Shown piece by piece: positions 24,181-32,834 of a DNA stretch of 50,386 bases. The notes beneath the pieces are model-generated. The model worked only from the letters and a program-made list of their open reading frames with translations. It was not told the origin of the DNA and did not search any database. The position numbers were made by a program, and so were the translations under genes. Position 1 is the first letter of the stretch; each line of letters begins with the position of its first letter. The stretch covers positions 1 through 50,386 of the forward strand of contig JAGBNC010000029.1 in assembly GCA_017634595.1 (NCBI GenBank), given 5' to 3'. The DNA is from Bacteroidales bacterium (lineage in GTDB: Bacteria > Bacteroidota > Bacteroidia > Bacteroidales > UBA932).

Positions 24181-26115
24181 CTAGGCCTTCCGGCAGACGA
24201 ACTCCAAGAAGGGTTCGATATCCCTGCGGGAAGTGAACCGGGCAATATAGACCTGATTCCCCAGGGCGTCGGACAGGGCGTCGGGCATGCGCTCGCACAT
24301 GCAGAGGTCGTAGCGGGCGAGAATCTCCTCATGGGTGTGGACGTAACGGTGTGAGTCTCTTCGGCTTGCATAGGCGCACCAATATTGCTCGCCCGCCGTC
24401 TTGCGCCGCTGGTCAAACGCTACCATGTCGGCCCAGATCTGGAATACGTCGGTGGAATGGGCGAAGTTCATCATGTCGGGCGTAAAGCCGCCGGCAGGGC
24501 GCATGTTCACCTCGAGCCCGACAAAATCTCCCTTCTTTCCAAGCCCTTCGCGGTCACGGTCAAGCTTGAAGAACTCCAGGTGTACGAAGCGTCTGGTGAT
24601 GCCGAAGGCCTTGACGGTACGCCTTCCTATGCGTCTGAGGGCAGCAGGTACGTCCTTCTCAACCCAGTAGCATGTCTCAAGCTTGCCGTGGACTATGTCC
24701 ATGATGGGGGTAGGGAAGACACCCATCGACTCGAACAGTGGTTCACCTTTGGAGTCATAAACGGCATCGTAGGAAGTCAGCAGGCCGGTGATGAATTCTT
24801 CCACCACGAAGCCTCCGAAGTCGGATTCATGGGACTTGAACCAATCTTGCAACTCGCTGTCGGAATGTATCTTGAAGGTGCCGCTGGCGCCTACTCCGTT
24901 GTCGGGTTTGGCAATCACGGGGAAACCGGTCTTGCGCGTGAATGCAAGCACGGCGTCAAGACCCTCGCACGCCTTGATCTGGCGGGCGGTGGGTATGCCT
25001 CCGGATGCATAGAACCGCTTCATTTCCGACTTGTTCTTGATGCCGGAGATGCGGTCGGTGTGGAGGCCGGTAGTCACATTGAAGTCCGTGCGCAGGCGGG
25101 CGTCCTGCTCCAGCCAATATTCATTGTTGGACTCAATCCAGTCAATGTGCCCGTGCTTGTGGGCGAACCACGCTACGGCGCGGTACACCTCGTCGTAATC
25201 TTCCAGGTTGCGGACTTGATAGTAATCGGAGAGGGCCCACTTGAGCTCGTCATTGAGGGCGTCCCAGGGAGTGTCGGCAATGCCCAGCACGTTTACGCCG
25301 TTGCGCTTGAGAGCTGCGCAGAAATGGCTGTATGTCTGGGGAAAATGAGGGGAAATAAAAACAAAATTCATAAAGGTATACACTTGGTTCTCACTACATA
25401 TCTGACGCATTTGCCCGTTGGATATTTCCCACGCTGTGCCGTGAAGCGTGCTGCGGCCGTCTTTTACGAGGATATAGCCTCCGTCCGGGAAGGTATAGAA
25501 CGAGTGGTTGAAACTGTCGGGGAAAGCTATATCCTCGAAGAGCCGTTTGCCGTCAATCGCTGCGTTTCTTACTTGATAATAATGAGGGATGATTCGTATG
25601 TCGGTGAGGCCCAGGCCGGTGAGCCAGCGTGAGTATCGGGGGTCGGCAGCCTCTCCCGGCAGCTCGGGGTGGGAATACACCATGCCGGCGCAGTTCATGC
25701 TCCCGGCGCTGCAGCCCATGACCAGGCCGTCAAAACCGTCCAGAAGCTCCTTAAGGCGGATTTCGTGCAGGAAACGGTTCTGAGTGGGAACGTGTCCTCC
25801 GCAAAGTACAATCCAGTCGGCGTCACGGACCAGTTCTGCAGCCCGGGCGGAGTTTCGCCGGTCGAGCATCGTGATGACTGATGGCTCTATGCCGGAGTTA
25901 CGCACGCAGCGGGACATGCCGTCCAAAACGCTGTCGGTAAAGGCCATGTCGTCGGGAGCGGCGCTGACCATCAGGATTCTAAGGCCTCCGGCTGTCCGGC
26001 CTGGCCGGAGACACGCCGCCGCCAGTTCCAATTTGACTGTGTCAAGGAATCCATTGTCGGCCGTGAACCTGTCCTCACCATAGCGGGTGGGGCTTCCTGT
26101 AAGAATGAGCGTCAT
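24181..26115 (-). CDS. Fusion of peptidase S51 and ATP-grasp ligase
   Basis: Start at MTLILTGSPTRYGED, because the 11 residues upstream lie inside the hairpin at 26122-26145. Residues 1-240 are a peptidase S51 (dipeptidase E/cyanophycinase clan) with the nucleophile in VMGCSAGSMN (Ser136). From residue 249 the chain reads MNFVFISPHFPQTYSHFCAA, which has the form of the first residues of free-standing Bacteroidota ATP-grasp proteins. It goes on with GFPVIAKPDNGVGASGT (ATP Lys) and VGLEVNMRPAGGFTP (Mg ligands). The joint protein would hydrolyse an acidic or special peptide bond and also form a carboxylate-amine or carboxylate-thiol bond with ATP. The substrate is unknown. It follows the EF-G paralogue by 53 bp. 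Confidence 0.88.
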   Translation of the reverse strand: MTLILTGSPTRYGEDRFTADNGFLDTVKLELAAACLRPGRTAGGLRILMVSAAPDDMAFTDSVLDGMSRCVRNSGIEPSVITMLDRRNSARAAELVRDADWIVLCGGHVPTQNRFLHEIRLKELLDGFDGLVMGCSAGSMNCAGMVYSHPELPGEAADPRYSRWLTGLGLTDIRIIPHYYQVRNAAIDGKRLFEDIAFPDSFNHSFYTFPDGGYILVKDGRSTLHGTAWEISNGQMRQICSENQVYTFMNFVFISPHFPQTYSHFCAALKRNGVNVLGIADTPWDALNDELKWALSDYYQVRNLEDYDEVYRAVAWFAHKHGHIDWIESNNEYWLEQDARLRTDFNVTTGLHTDRISGIKNKSEMKRFYASGGIPTARQIKACEGLDAVLAFTRKTGFPVIAKPDNGVGASGTFKIHSDSELQDWFKSHESDFGGFVVEEFITGLLTSYDAVYDSKGEPLFESMGVFPTPIMDIVHGKLETCYWVEKDVPAALRRIGRRTVKAFGITRRFVHLEFFKLDRDREGLGKKGDFVGLEVNMRPAGGFTPDMMNFAHSTDVFQIWADMVAFDQRRKTAGEQYWCAYASRRDSHRYVHTHEEILARYDLCMCERMPDALSDALGNQVYIARFTSRRDIEPFLEFVCRKA

Positions 26116-26121
26116 ATAGAA

Positions 26122-26145
26122 GAGGCCGACCCGTGAGTCGACCTC
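26122..26145 (-). terminator. Hairpin between EF-G paralogue and S51/ATP-grasp gene
   Basis: On the minus strand GAGGTCGAC and GTCGGCCTC form a 9-bp stem with one mismatch and a 6-nt loop, followed by TTCTAT. It begins 23 bp after the stop of the EF-G paralogue and ends 6 bp before the next ATG. It may attenuate readthrough. Confidence 0.55.
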
Positions 26146-26168
26146 CATATAGAAATGTGTGAATAAGC

Positions 26169-28262
26169 TTAGTCTTCCTCCTTCTCCTGTGCTGCGTAGT
26201 CGGCAAGGAGCTTGTTCTGCACATCACCCGGTACAGGCTGGTAGTCAGCAAATTCCATGGTGAAGGTGGCTGAACCTGCGGTGAGGGAGCTCAGAGTGGT
26301 GGAGTAGCGGTAGAGCTCTGCCAGAGGCACGCGTGCCTTGAGGATGGCGAAGCCCTTGTCGGCACCCATGTCACCGAGCATGCCGCGACGGTTCTGAAGG
26401 TCGGACATAACGGCGCCCTGATACTCGCTCGGGGTCATGACTTCCACGTTGTAGATAGGCTCGAGGATCTTAGGACCTGCATTGCGGAAAGCCTCACGGA
26501 ATGCGTTGCGGCCAGCAATGATGAAGGCTATTTCCTTGGAATCCACCGGGTGCATCTTACCGTCATATACGAACACGCGGATATCGCGGGCGTAGGAACC
26601 GGTGAGAGGGCCTTCCACCATTCTCTCCTTGATACCCTTGAGGATAGCGGGCATGAAGCCGAGGTCGATGGCACCACCCACGACGCAGTTGTAGAACTCA
26701 AGTTTGCCGCCCCATTCGAGCTCGGTGATATCCTGGCTCTTGATGTTGAGCTGAGTCTCTTTGCCGTTGATCATGAACTTGGTGTTGAGATCACCCTCTG
26801 CAGGGCACACGAGCAGATGAACCTCGCCGAACTGGCCGGCGCCGCCGGACTGCTTCTTGTGACGGTACTGGGCGCTTGCCACCTTGGTGATGGTCTCGCG
26901 GTACGGCACCTTGGGTGCGAAGAGCTCGACTTCCAGGCCGAACTCGTTGTTCAGACGCCACTTGACGATGTTGATATGCTGCTCGCCGTTGCCGCTGAGG
27001 ATGGTCTGACGGAGCTCCTTGGAGTACTCCACAACCACGGTAGGATCCTGGGAAGAGATCTTCTTGAGGGCATCGCCAAGCTTCTGGTCGTCCTGCTGTA
27101 CCTTGGCCTTGATGGCGCAGCGATATTTGGGTGCAGGATATTGGATGCGGTCGTAGTTGATATCGGAACCGGGGGCGCAGAGAGTCGTGCTGGACTTGCT
27201 GTTCTTGAGCTTGACTGCGCAGCCGAAGTCTCCGGCGTGGAGGCAGGTCACAGGCTCCTTCTTGCTGCCTGCAACTGCATAGATGGCTGAGAAACGGTCT
27301 TTGCCTCCGGACACGGGATCCTCAAGGTCCATGCCCGTGGTAAGTGTGCCGCTCATCACTTTGAAGTAAGAAACCTCGCCGAGGTGCTGCTCTACGTCGT
27401 TCTTGTAGATGAAGATGGAAGTAGGGCCGTCTTCCTTGACTGCGGGTGCGGGTGCAACGTCCTTGATGAACTCGAGGAGACGCTTGACGCCAATATCCTT
27501 CTTGCCGCAGGCGCAGAACACGGGATAGACCTCACCGCTTGCGATACCCTTGTTCAGGCCGCTGTGAATCTCTTCCTCGCTGAGGGTGCCTTCTTCGAAG
27601 TATTTCTCCATGAGAGCGTCGTCAAACTCGGCGGCCTTCTCTATGAGCTGCTCGCGGTATTCTTCCGCCTGGTCGGCAAACTCTGCCGGAATGTCAAGAA
27701 CCTCACCGCCCTTGTAGTACTTCATGGTGAGCACGTCGATTACGCCTTCGAATGCAGCGCCGGCGGCATTGGGGAACTGTACGTTCACGATCTTGCCGCT
27801 GAAAGTCTCTTTCATGGAGTTCTGGACGTTATCCCAGTCGGCCTTGTCGGCATCCAGCTGGTTCACTGCGACAATCATAGGCAGCTTCTGTGACTCGGCC
27901 CTGCGGACGAAGCTCTCTGTGCCTACTTCCACACCCTGCTGGGCATTGATCACAAGGACGCCGCTCTCGCAAACGCGGAAAGCTGAATAGGCACCGCCGA
28001 TGAAGTCGTCGGAACCGGGAGCGTCGATGATGTTGATCTTACTGCCTTCAAACTCTGAGTAGAGCGGGGTGGCATAGATGGAACGCTGGTTGATTTTTTC
28101 AAGCTCGTTGTTGTCGGACATTGTGTTCTTGTCCTCGATTGAGCCCATTCTGGAGATAACTTTGCCCTCGAAGAGCATGGCTTCCGCGAGAGTGGTCTTT
28201 CCTGACTTGGTTGCGCCGAGAAGGACTACATTGCGGACCTCTTTGGTTTGGTATTCTTTCAT
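26169..28262 (-). CDS. fusA2: Elongation factor G paralogue (EF-G2 type) with degenerate G domain
   Basis: This 697-residue protein has all EF-G domains, including domain IV (SGGAGQFGEVHLLV) and domain V. The G domain has drifted: G1 is GATKSGKT (16-23), G3 is DAPGSDD (80-86) and G4 is NQLD (134-137). The His that follows DxPG and activates water in EF-G is Ser84 here. The Bacteroides paralogue EF-G2 is known to move tRNA and mRNA without hydrolysing GTP and to serve under carbon starvation. The present gene fits that type by sequence. It has its own promoter and lies away from the ribosomal protein genes. Confidence 0.9.
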   Translation of the reverse strand: MKEYQTKEVRNVVLLGATKSGKTTLAEAMLFEGKVISRMGSIEDKNTMSDNNELEKINQRSIYATPLYSEFEGSKINIIDAPGSDDFIGGAYSAFRVCESGVLVINAQQGVEVGTESFVRRAESQKLPMIVAVNQLDADKADWDNVQNSMKETFSGKIVNVQFPNAAGAAFEGVIDVLTMKYYKGGEVLDIPAEFADQAEEYREQLIEKAAEFDDALMEKYFEEGTLSEEEIHSGLNKGIASGEVYPVFCACGKKDIGVKRLLEFIKDVAPAPAVKEDGPTSIFIYKNDVEQHLGEVSYFKVMSGTLTTGMDLEDPVSGGKDRFSAIYAVAGSKKEPVTCLHAGDFGCAVKLKNSKSSTTLCAPGSDINYDRIQYPAPKYRCAIKAKVQQDDQKLGDALKKISSQDPTVVVEYSKELRQTILSGNGEQHINIVKWRLNNEFGLEVELFAPKVPYRETITKVASAQYRHKKQSGGAGQFGEVHLLVCPAEGDLNTKFMINGKETQLNIKSQDITELEWGGKLEFYNCVVGGAIDLGFMPAILKGIKERMVEGPLTGSYARDIRVFVYDGKMHPVDSKEIAFIIAGRNAFREAFRNAGPKILEPIYNVEVMTPSEYQGAVMSDLQNRRGMLGDMGADKGFAILKARVPLAELYRYSTTLSSLTAGSATFTMEFADYQPVPGDVQNKLLADYAAQEKEED

Positions 28263-28293
28263 TGTATCAGGTGTTGTTAATTATCAAAGTCTG

Positions 28294-28325
28294 CAAATCT
28301 AATAATTTTTACACCGATTACCAAA
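28294..28325 (-). promoter_or_regulatory. Promoter of the EF-G paralogue
   Basis: Minus-strand TTTG (28322-28325), 20 bp, TAGATTTG (28294-28301), 31 bp before the ATG. It overlaps the 3' end of the small upstream gene, so the EF-G paralogue can be expressed independently. Confidence 0.7.
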
Positions 28326-28487
28326 ATAATAATCAAAGACCTGCACTCCGGTGCAGCCTAATTCCTGCATCAGGAGCTCGTCTATGTCGTCGGGGCAGAT
28401 TCCGAGGCGCTTGCAGATCGCTTCATAGCTGCTGAAAGTTCCCGACTCCAGCAGCGACTCAAACCTTTCATAAACTCTTTCTCTCAT
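28299..28487 (-). CDS. Small conserved helical protein, possible HTH
   Basis: The 62-residue product starts at MRERVYERFESLL; the 48 codons before it run through AT-rich promoter sequence. The pattern YEAICKRLGICPDDIDELLM resembles a helix-turn-helix core, and similar short proteins occur widely in Bacteroidales without a known function. It is divergent from the XRE regulator gene and lies 36 bp before the EF-G paralogue on the same strand. Confidence 0.65.
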   Translation of the reverse strand: MRERVYERFESLLESGTFSSYEAICKRLGICPDDIDELLMQELGCTGVQVFDYYFGNRCKNY

Positions 28488-28681
28488 TTTCTTTTCTTTT
28501 GTGCCGCAAATTTGGACAGATGTATTGGATATTGCAACTTTTCGGAGGGGGTAAAAACGGGGGTAAAAAAATATTTTGCTGATTTTTAAAATTTTTGTCT
28601 GATTTTTATAGAAAAAAGTCCATGAAATCACTATGGCTTAAGATGTTAGGAAGAATTAAATTTGCAGTTCGTAACGGTTTT

Positions 28682-28999
28682 ATGGACAAATTGCACGAAA
28701 ACATCAGGAGAGTTCGCATCAAGCTCGGCTATTCGCAGGACGAAATGGCCGACAAGATGGGTATCGAACGCTCCACCTACAGCAATTTCGAGCTCGGCAA
28801 GACCAAGTTGCTGAACCGCAATATGTCCAAACTCTCCGAGGTGAGCGGTATGAGCGAGGAGGAGATTCTGCTCGGAGGATCTTCGGTGCACGGGTATTTG
28901 TCGGAAGGCACTCTGGTGGACCGTATTGATGCCCTTGAGGCCAAAATCGACAATCTTACGGCGGTGGTAGAAAAGCTTCTCAAGAAGTCGTCAAAGTGA
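28682..28999 (+). CDS. XRE family transcriptional regulator
   Basis: Start at MDKLHENIRRVRIKLGYSQD, because a TAAATTTG box (28657-28664) lies just upstream. The 105-residue protein has a Cro/C1-type HTH at 5-60 (YSQDEMADKMGIERSTYSNF) and a C-terminal heptad coiled coil (DRIDALEAKIDNLTAVVEKL), which suggests a dimer. Its partner or operator is not known. It ends 57 bp before rnhB. Confidence 0.9.
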   Translation: MDKLHENIRRVRIKLGYSQDEMADKMGIERSTYSNFELGKTKLLNRNMSKLSEVSGMSEEEILLGGSSVHGYLSEGTLVDRIDALEAKIDNLTAVVEKLLKKSSK

Positions 29000-29018
29000 T
29001 TCACTGCGGCAATTATTT

Positions 29019-29049
29019 TTTGAAGCGTGTGCATTTGTGATTATATTTG
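29019..29049 (+). promoter_or_regulatory. Promoter of the rnhB-rsmA unit
   Basis: TTTG (29019-29022), 19 bp, TATATTTG (29042-29049), a full consensus match. The rnhB ATG follows 6 bp after the -7 box, so the transcript is leaderless or nearly so. Confidence 0.75.
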
Positions 29050-29055
29050 CAAATT

Positions 29056-29667
29056 ATGCGCGGGGAAATTAAACTGCTCAGCAATATGGAAAAGGGACGC
29101 CTGGAGGCCGGTTGCGACGAGGCCGGGCGCGGTCCGCTGGCTGGCCCCGTGTATGCCGCCGCAGTCATTCTTCCCGAAGATTTCCACCACCCCCTTCTTA
29201 ACGACTCCAAGCAGATGAGCCGCAAGGCCCGCGAGGTGCTGCGCCCAATTATCGAGCGTGAGGCCCTGGCCTGGGCCGTCGTGGCCGTGGAAGCGGAGGA
29301 GATTGACCGTGTCAATATATTGAAAGCCAGTATCATCGGTATGCAGAGAGCGGTGGCGGCACTGAAGCTCCGTCCCGATTTCCTGCTTATCGACGGCAAC
29401 CGTTTCATGCCTTTCGACGGCATACCTTACCGGACGGTGGTCCATGGTGACGCCACCTACGCCAGTATTGCCGCTGCCTCCGTGCTTGCCAAGACCTGGC
29501 GCGACGAGCGCATGAGCGAGCTTGCACTCAAGTATCCCGGTTACGGCTGGGAGCACAACGCCGGCTATCCTACCCCCGAGCACATTGATGCCATACGCCG
29601 CCTCGGACTCACGCCTGAGCACCGCAGGAGCTTTCACCCCAAAGAATTAGAACCAACATTGTTTTGA
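29056..29667 (+). CDS. rnhB: Ribonuclease HII
   Basis: This 203-residue enzyme cuts RNA at RNA-DNA junctions and removes single ribonucleotides from DNA. The DEAGRG motif ([11 protein letters not shown]) gives the first Asp and Glu; DFLLIDGN and [22 protein letters not shown] supply the others. The ATG at 29056 was preferred to 29086 because the [16 protein letters not shown] stretch aligns with the usual N-terminus. It is separated by 1 bp from the S46 peptidase gene. Confidence 0.95.
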   Translation: MRGEIKLLSNMEKGRLEAGCDEAGRGPLAGPVYAAAVILPEDFHHPLLNDSKQMSRKAREVLRPIIEREALAWAVVAVEAEEIDRVNILKASIIGMQRAVAALKLRPDFLLIDGNRFMPFDGIPYRTVVHGDATYASIAAASVLAKTWRDERMSELALKYPGYGWEHNAGYPTPEHIDAIRRLGLTPEHRRSFHPKELEPTLF

Positions 29668-29668
29668 T

Positions 29669-31777
29669 ATGAAAAAATTACTTACTGCGTTTTTGTGCGC
29701 CATGCTGTTGATGCCCGTGTCCCTGCGTGCCGACGAGGGCATGTGGCTTCTGCCCCTGCTGGAAAAGATGAATGCCGACGCCCTCCGCAATCTGGGCTCC
29801 AGGCTTACTCCCGAACAGATCTACAGTGTCAACAACTCTTCCATCAAAGATGCAATAGTGCAGTTTGGAGGCGGTTGTACCGGTGAGATTATTTCCGGAA
29901 GCGGCCTGCTGGTAACCAACCACCACTGCGGCTACGGCAGCATCCAGGGCCTTTCGTCCACCGAGCACAACTACCTCGAAGACGGATACTGGGCCATGAG
30001 CCGCGACGAGGAACTCCCCGTTCCCGGCCTGACCGTGCGTTTCCTGCAGAGCATGAGCGACGTTACCGACGCCATCAACTCGGGAGTGTCCCGTCAGGAC
30101 CTGATACGCGAGGCGCAGCAGGCCAATCCCAATTGCCAGGTGCGCATTACGAGCTTCTACAATGAGAATGTGTACTACCTCATTGTGTCCAAGATCTACC
30201 GTGACGTACGCTTCGTGGGCGCTCCTCCCGCAGCTGCCGGCAAGTTCGGCGGCGATACCGACAACTGGATGTGGCCCCGTCATACCTGCGATTTCTCAAT
30301 GTTCCGTGTATATGCCGGTCCCGACAATGAGCCTGCCGACTATTCCCCCGACAATGTGCCCATGGTGCCGCGCCAGTTCCTCGGAGTGTCCCTCAAAGGT
30401 GTGCAGGAAGGCGATTTCGCCATGATTATGGGTTATCCCGGAAGCACCCAGCGTTTCCAGACCTCCGCCCAGCTGGAGGAGATGCTTGAGTCCAACAATA
30501 TACGCATTGCTGCCCGCGGCATACGTCAGGAAATACTTTGGAAGGCTATGCGCGCCGACGAAAAAGTGGGTCTGCAGTACGCCAGCAAGTATTCCGGATC
30601 GTCAAACGGCTGGAAGAAATGGATAGGCGAGAAGGAAGCTTTCGATGCTCTGGGCATAATCCCGCGCCAGCAGCAGAAAGAGAAAGAACTTGCTGAATGG
30701 ATTGCCGCCGATCCCGGCCGCAGCAACGCCTGGGGCGGTGCAGTAGAGAATATCGCCAAGTGCGTGAGCGATACCAAAGCTCCCACCGAATCGGCTATCC
30801 TTCTCAACGAGAGCCTTGGCCGCATTGAGCTGCTGAGCTTTGCCGCCGCCATGTCTCGCTCTCTGGAAATGGTCCGCAATGCCGCCAAGGCCAATCCCGA
30901 GCAGGCTGTCAGCGAGAAAGAAGTGATAAACAGCGTCTTAGAGATGCTCGATCCGGAGTATGAGAACTACAATGCTGATGTAGATCACGACGTGGCCGTG
31001 GCCATGATAGACTTCTACAAGGCCAACATGGCTGAAGGCGATGTTATGTTGGTGAACGGCAAGGACATACGCAAGCTTGATACACGCCGTTTCGTGGATG
31101 CAATGTTCAAGAAGAGTATCTTCACCTCCGTGGACAAGCTCCACTCCAAGCCCATTACCGACAAACTGCTCAAGTCCGATCCAGCTGTGCAGCTGGCCGG
31201 AGCCCTGATTGACAAACTGGTGCCCCTGCGCACTCAGATCATGGGCAATCAGAAAGAACTTGCCGCAGCTACCAAGGCCTATGCGGCCAGCCTGCTGGAG
31301 TGGAAGAAGGGCGAAGCTTCCTATCCCGATGCCAACATGACCTGCCGCCTCACTTACGGCACGGTCAAGAGCTATGAGCCCAAAGACGGCGTGCTCTATA
31401 AGTATTATACCACGCTTGCCGGCGTGATGGAGAAGGAAGATCCTGACAATTACGAATTTCGTGTGCCAGCCAAACTTAAGGAAATCTACAACAACAAGGA
31501 CTATGGCCAGTATGCCGACGCCAATGGTGAGCTTGTAACTTGCTTCCTCACCAACCTCGACATCACCGGAGGCAACTCCGGCAGCCCTGTCATGGACGCC
31601 GACGGCAACCTCATAGGTCTCGCTTTCGACGGCAACTGGGAGGCCATGAGCAGCGACGTTATGTTCGAACCCAACCTCCAGAGGTGCATCTGCGTGGATA
31701 TACGCTACGTACTCCTCATGATGGATAAGTTCGGAGGGGCAGGCTATCTGCTTGACGAAATGAATATTGTGCGATAG
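29669..31777 (+). CDS. S46 family dipeptidyl-peptidase, DPP7-like
   Basis: This 702-residue exported serine peptidase has a signal peptide (MKKLLTAFLCAMLLMPVSLRA). The triad is His86 in TNHHCGY, Asp208 in PRHTCDFS and Ser637 in TGGNSGSPV. S46 enzymes remove N-terminal dipeptides in the periplasm and feed peptide catabolism. The residue 18 after the nucleophile sets specificity: Gly in DPP7 (hydrophobic P1), Arg or Ser in DPP11 (Asp/Glu P1). Here it is Gly655 (FDGNWEAM), so the DPP7 type is inferred. It sits between rnhB and mrp with 1-2 bp gaps. Confidence 0.93.
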   Translation: MKKLLTAFLCAMLLMPVSLRADEGMWLLPLLEKMNADALRNLGSRLTPEQIYSVNNSSIKDAIVQFGGGCTGEIISGSGLLVTNHHCGYGSIQGLSSTEHNYLEDGYWAMSRDEELPVPGLTVRFLQSMSDVTDAINSGVSRQDLIREAQQANPNCQVRITSFYNENVYYLIVSKIYRDVRFVGAPPAAAGKFGGDTDNWMWPRHTCDFSMFRVYAGPDNEPADYSPDNVPMVPRQFLGVSLKGVQEGDFAMIMGYPGSTQRFQTSAQLEEMLESNNIRIAARGIRQEILWKAMRADEKVGLQYASKYSGSSNGWKKWIGEKEAFDALGIIPRQQQKEKELAEWIAADPGRSNAWGGAVENIAKCVSDTKAPTESAILLNESLGRIELLSFAAAMSRSLEMVRNAAKANPEQAVSEKEVINSVLEMLDPEYENYNADVDHDVAVAMIDFYKANMAEGDVMLVNGKDIRKLDTRRFVDAMFKKSIFTSVDKLHSKPITDKLLKSDPAVQLAGALIDKLVPLRTQIMGNQKELAAATKAYAASLLEWKKGEASYPDANMTCRLTYGTVKSYEPKDGVLYKYYTTLAGVMEKEDPDNYEFRVPAKLKEIYNNKDYGQYADANGELVTCFLTNLDITGGNSGSPVMDADGNLIGLAFDGNWEAMSSDVMFEPNLQRCICVDIRYVLLMMDKFGGAGYLLDEMNIVR

Positions 31778-31779
31778 AA

Positions 31780-32832
31780 ATGACTGGGAACGAAATACTT
31801 AAGCTCCTTTCCGAGGTCCGTCACCCAGCCCGAGGCGACCGTGACATTGTGGAACTCGGAATGGTCAACTCGATCGATACCGACGGCGGAGTGCGCGTTG
31901 TCCTGGGCTTTCCCAAGCGGCGCGACCCGCTTGCTGAATATCTTATTGGCGCAACCCGTGCAGCGCTTATTCGCGGCGGCGTCAAGGATCCGAAGGTGGA
32001 TACTGTTGTGCTCGAAGATGCGGCTCCCAAAAAGAAGGGGCTGGAGTTCGACACCGAGTGCCTTCGCAATGTGCGCCATATTGTCGGAGTGGCCTCCGGA
32101 AAAGGCGGCGTGGGTAAATCCACTGTCGCGGTCAACCTTGCCTGCGCCCTTGCGCGCCTGGGCTACAAGGTGGGCCTGGCCGATGCCGATGTGTACGGTC
32201 CTTCGGTGCCGCTTATGACCGGTACCGAGGGGGCGTCGCCCATGGCGGAAGAGCAGGACGGCAAGGAGCTCATAATCCCGCTTGAGAAATATGGGGTGAA
32301 GTGGATGAGCATAGGCTACTTCGCTGAGCGGGGACAGGCGCTGATATGGCGCGGTCCCATGGCATGCAATGCTTTGAAGCAGATGATATTGCAGGTCAAA
32401 TGGGGAGTGCTTGACTTCCTCCTGATCGATATGCCTCCAGGTACCGGCGACATCCACATCAGCTTGCTGCAGGATATCCCAGTCGAGGGGGCCATTCTGG
32501 TGACCACGCCTCAGGAAGTGGCGCTGGCTGATGTTGAGAAAGGTGCCAATATGTTCCGCAACAAGGGCATCGAGAGGCCTATCTTCGGCCTGGTTGAAAA
32601 CATGGCCTGGTTCACTCCGGCCGAGCATCCTGACGAGAAGTACTATATTTTCGGCAAGGATGGCGGGGCGCACATGGCGGAGGACCTTGGAATTGAGCTG
32701 CTCGGGCGTATTCCGCTGGTGCAGAGCATACGTGAAAGCGGTGACTCCGGCGAGCCGGCTGCGCTGGGCACGCGTCCTGACGCTCAGGCTTTCCTCGATC
32801 TGGCCGCACGCCTGGCATCCAAACTCGGCTGA
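31780..32832 (+). CDS. Mrp/NBP35-type iron-sulfur cluster carrier ATPase
   Basis: This 350-residue protein has an N-terminal MIP18/DUF59 domain (1-85) and a MinD-like P-loop domain with the deviant Walker A GKGGVGKST. Later it shows DMPPGTGDIHI and ENMAWFTPAEHP. Mrp proteins hold and deliver Fe-S clusters in the cytoplasm. The CxxC pair seen in some relatives is replaced by TPAEHP here, which is common in Bacteroidota. The stop TGA shares its A with the start of rsmA. Confidence 0.93.
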   Translation: MTGNEILKLLSEVRHPARGDRDIVELGMVNSIDTDGGVRVVLGFPKRRDPLAEYLIGATRAALIRGGVKDPKVDTVVLEDAAPKKKGLEFDTECLRNVRHIVGVASGKGGVGKSTVAVNLACALARLGYKVGLADADVYGPSVPLMTGTEGASPMAEEQDGKELIIPLEKYGVKWMSIGYFAERGQALIWRGPMACNALKQMILQVKWGVLDFLLIDMPPGTGDIHISLLQDIPVEGAILVTTPQEVALADVEKGANMFRNKGIERPIFGLVENMAWFTPAEHPDEKYYIFGKDGGAHMAEDLGIELLGRIPLVQSIRESGDSGEPAALGTRPDAQAFLDLAARLASKLG

Positions 32833-32834
32833 TG

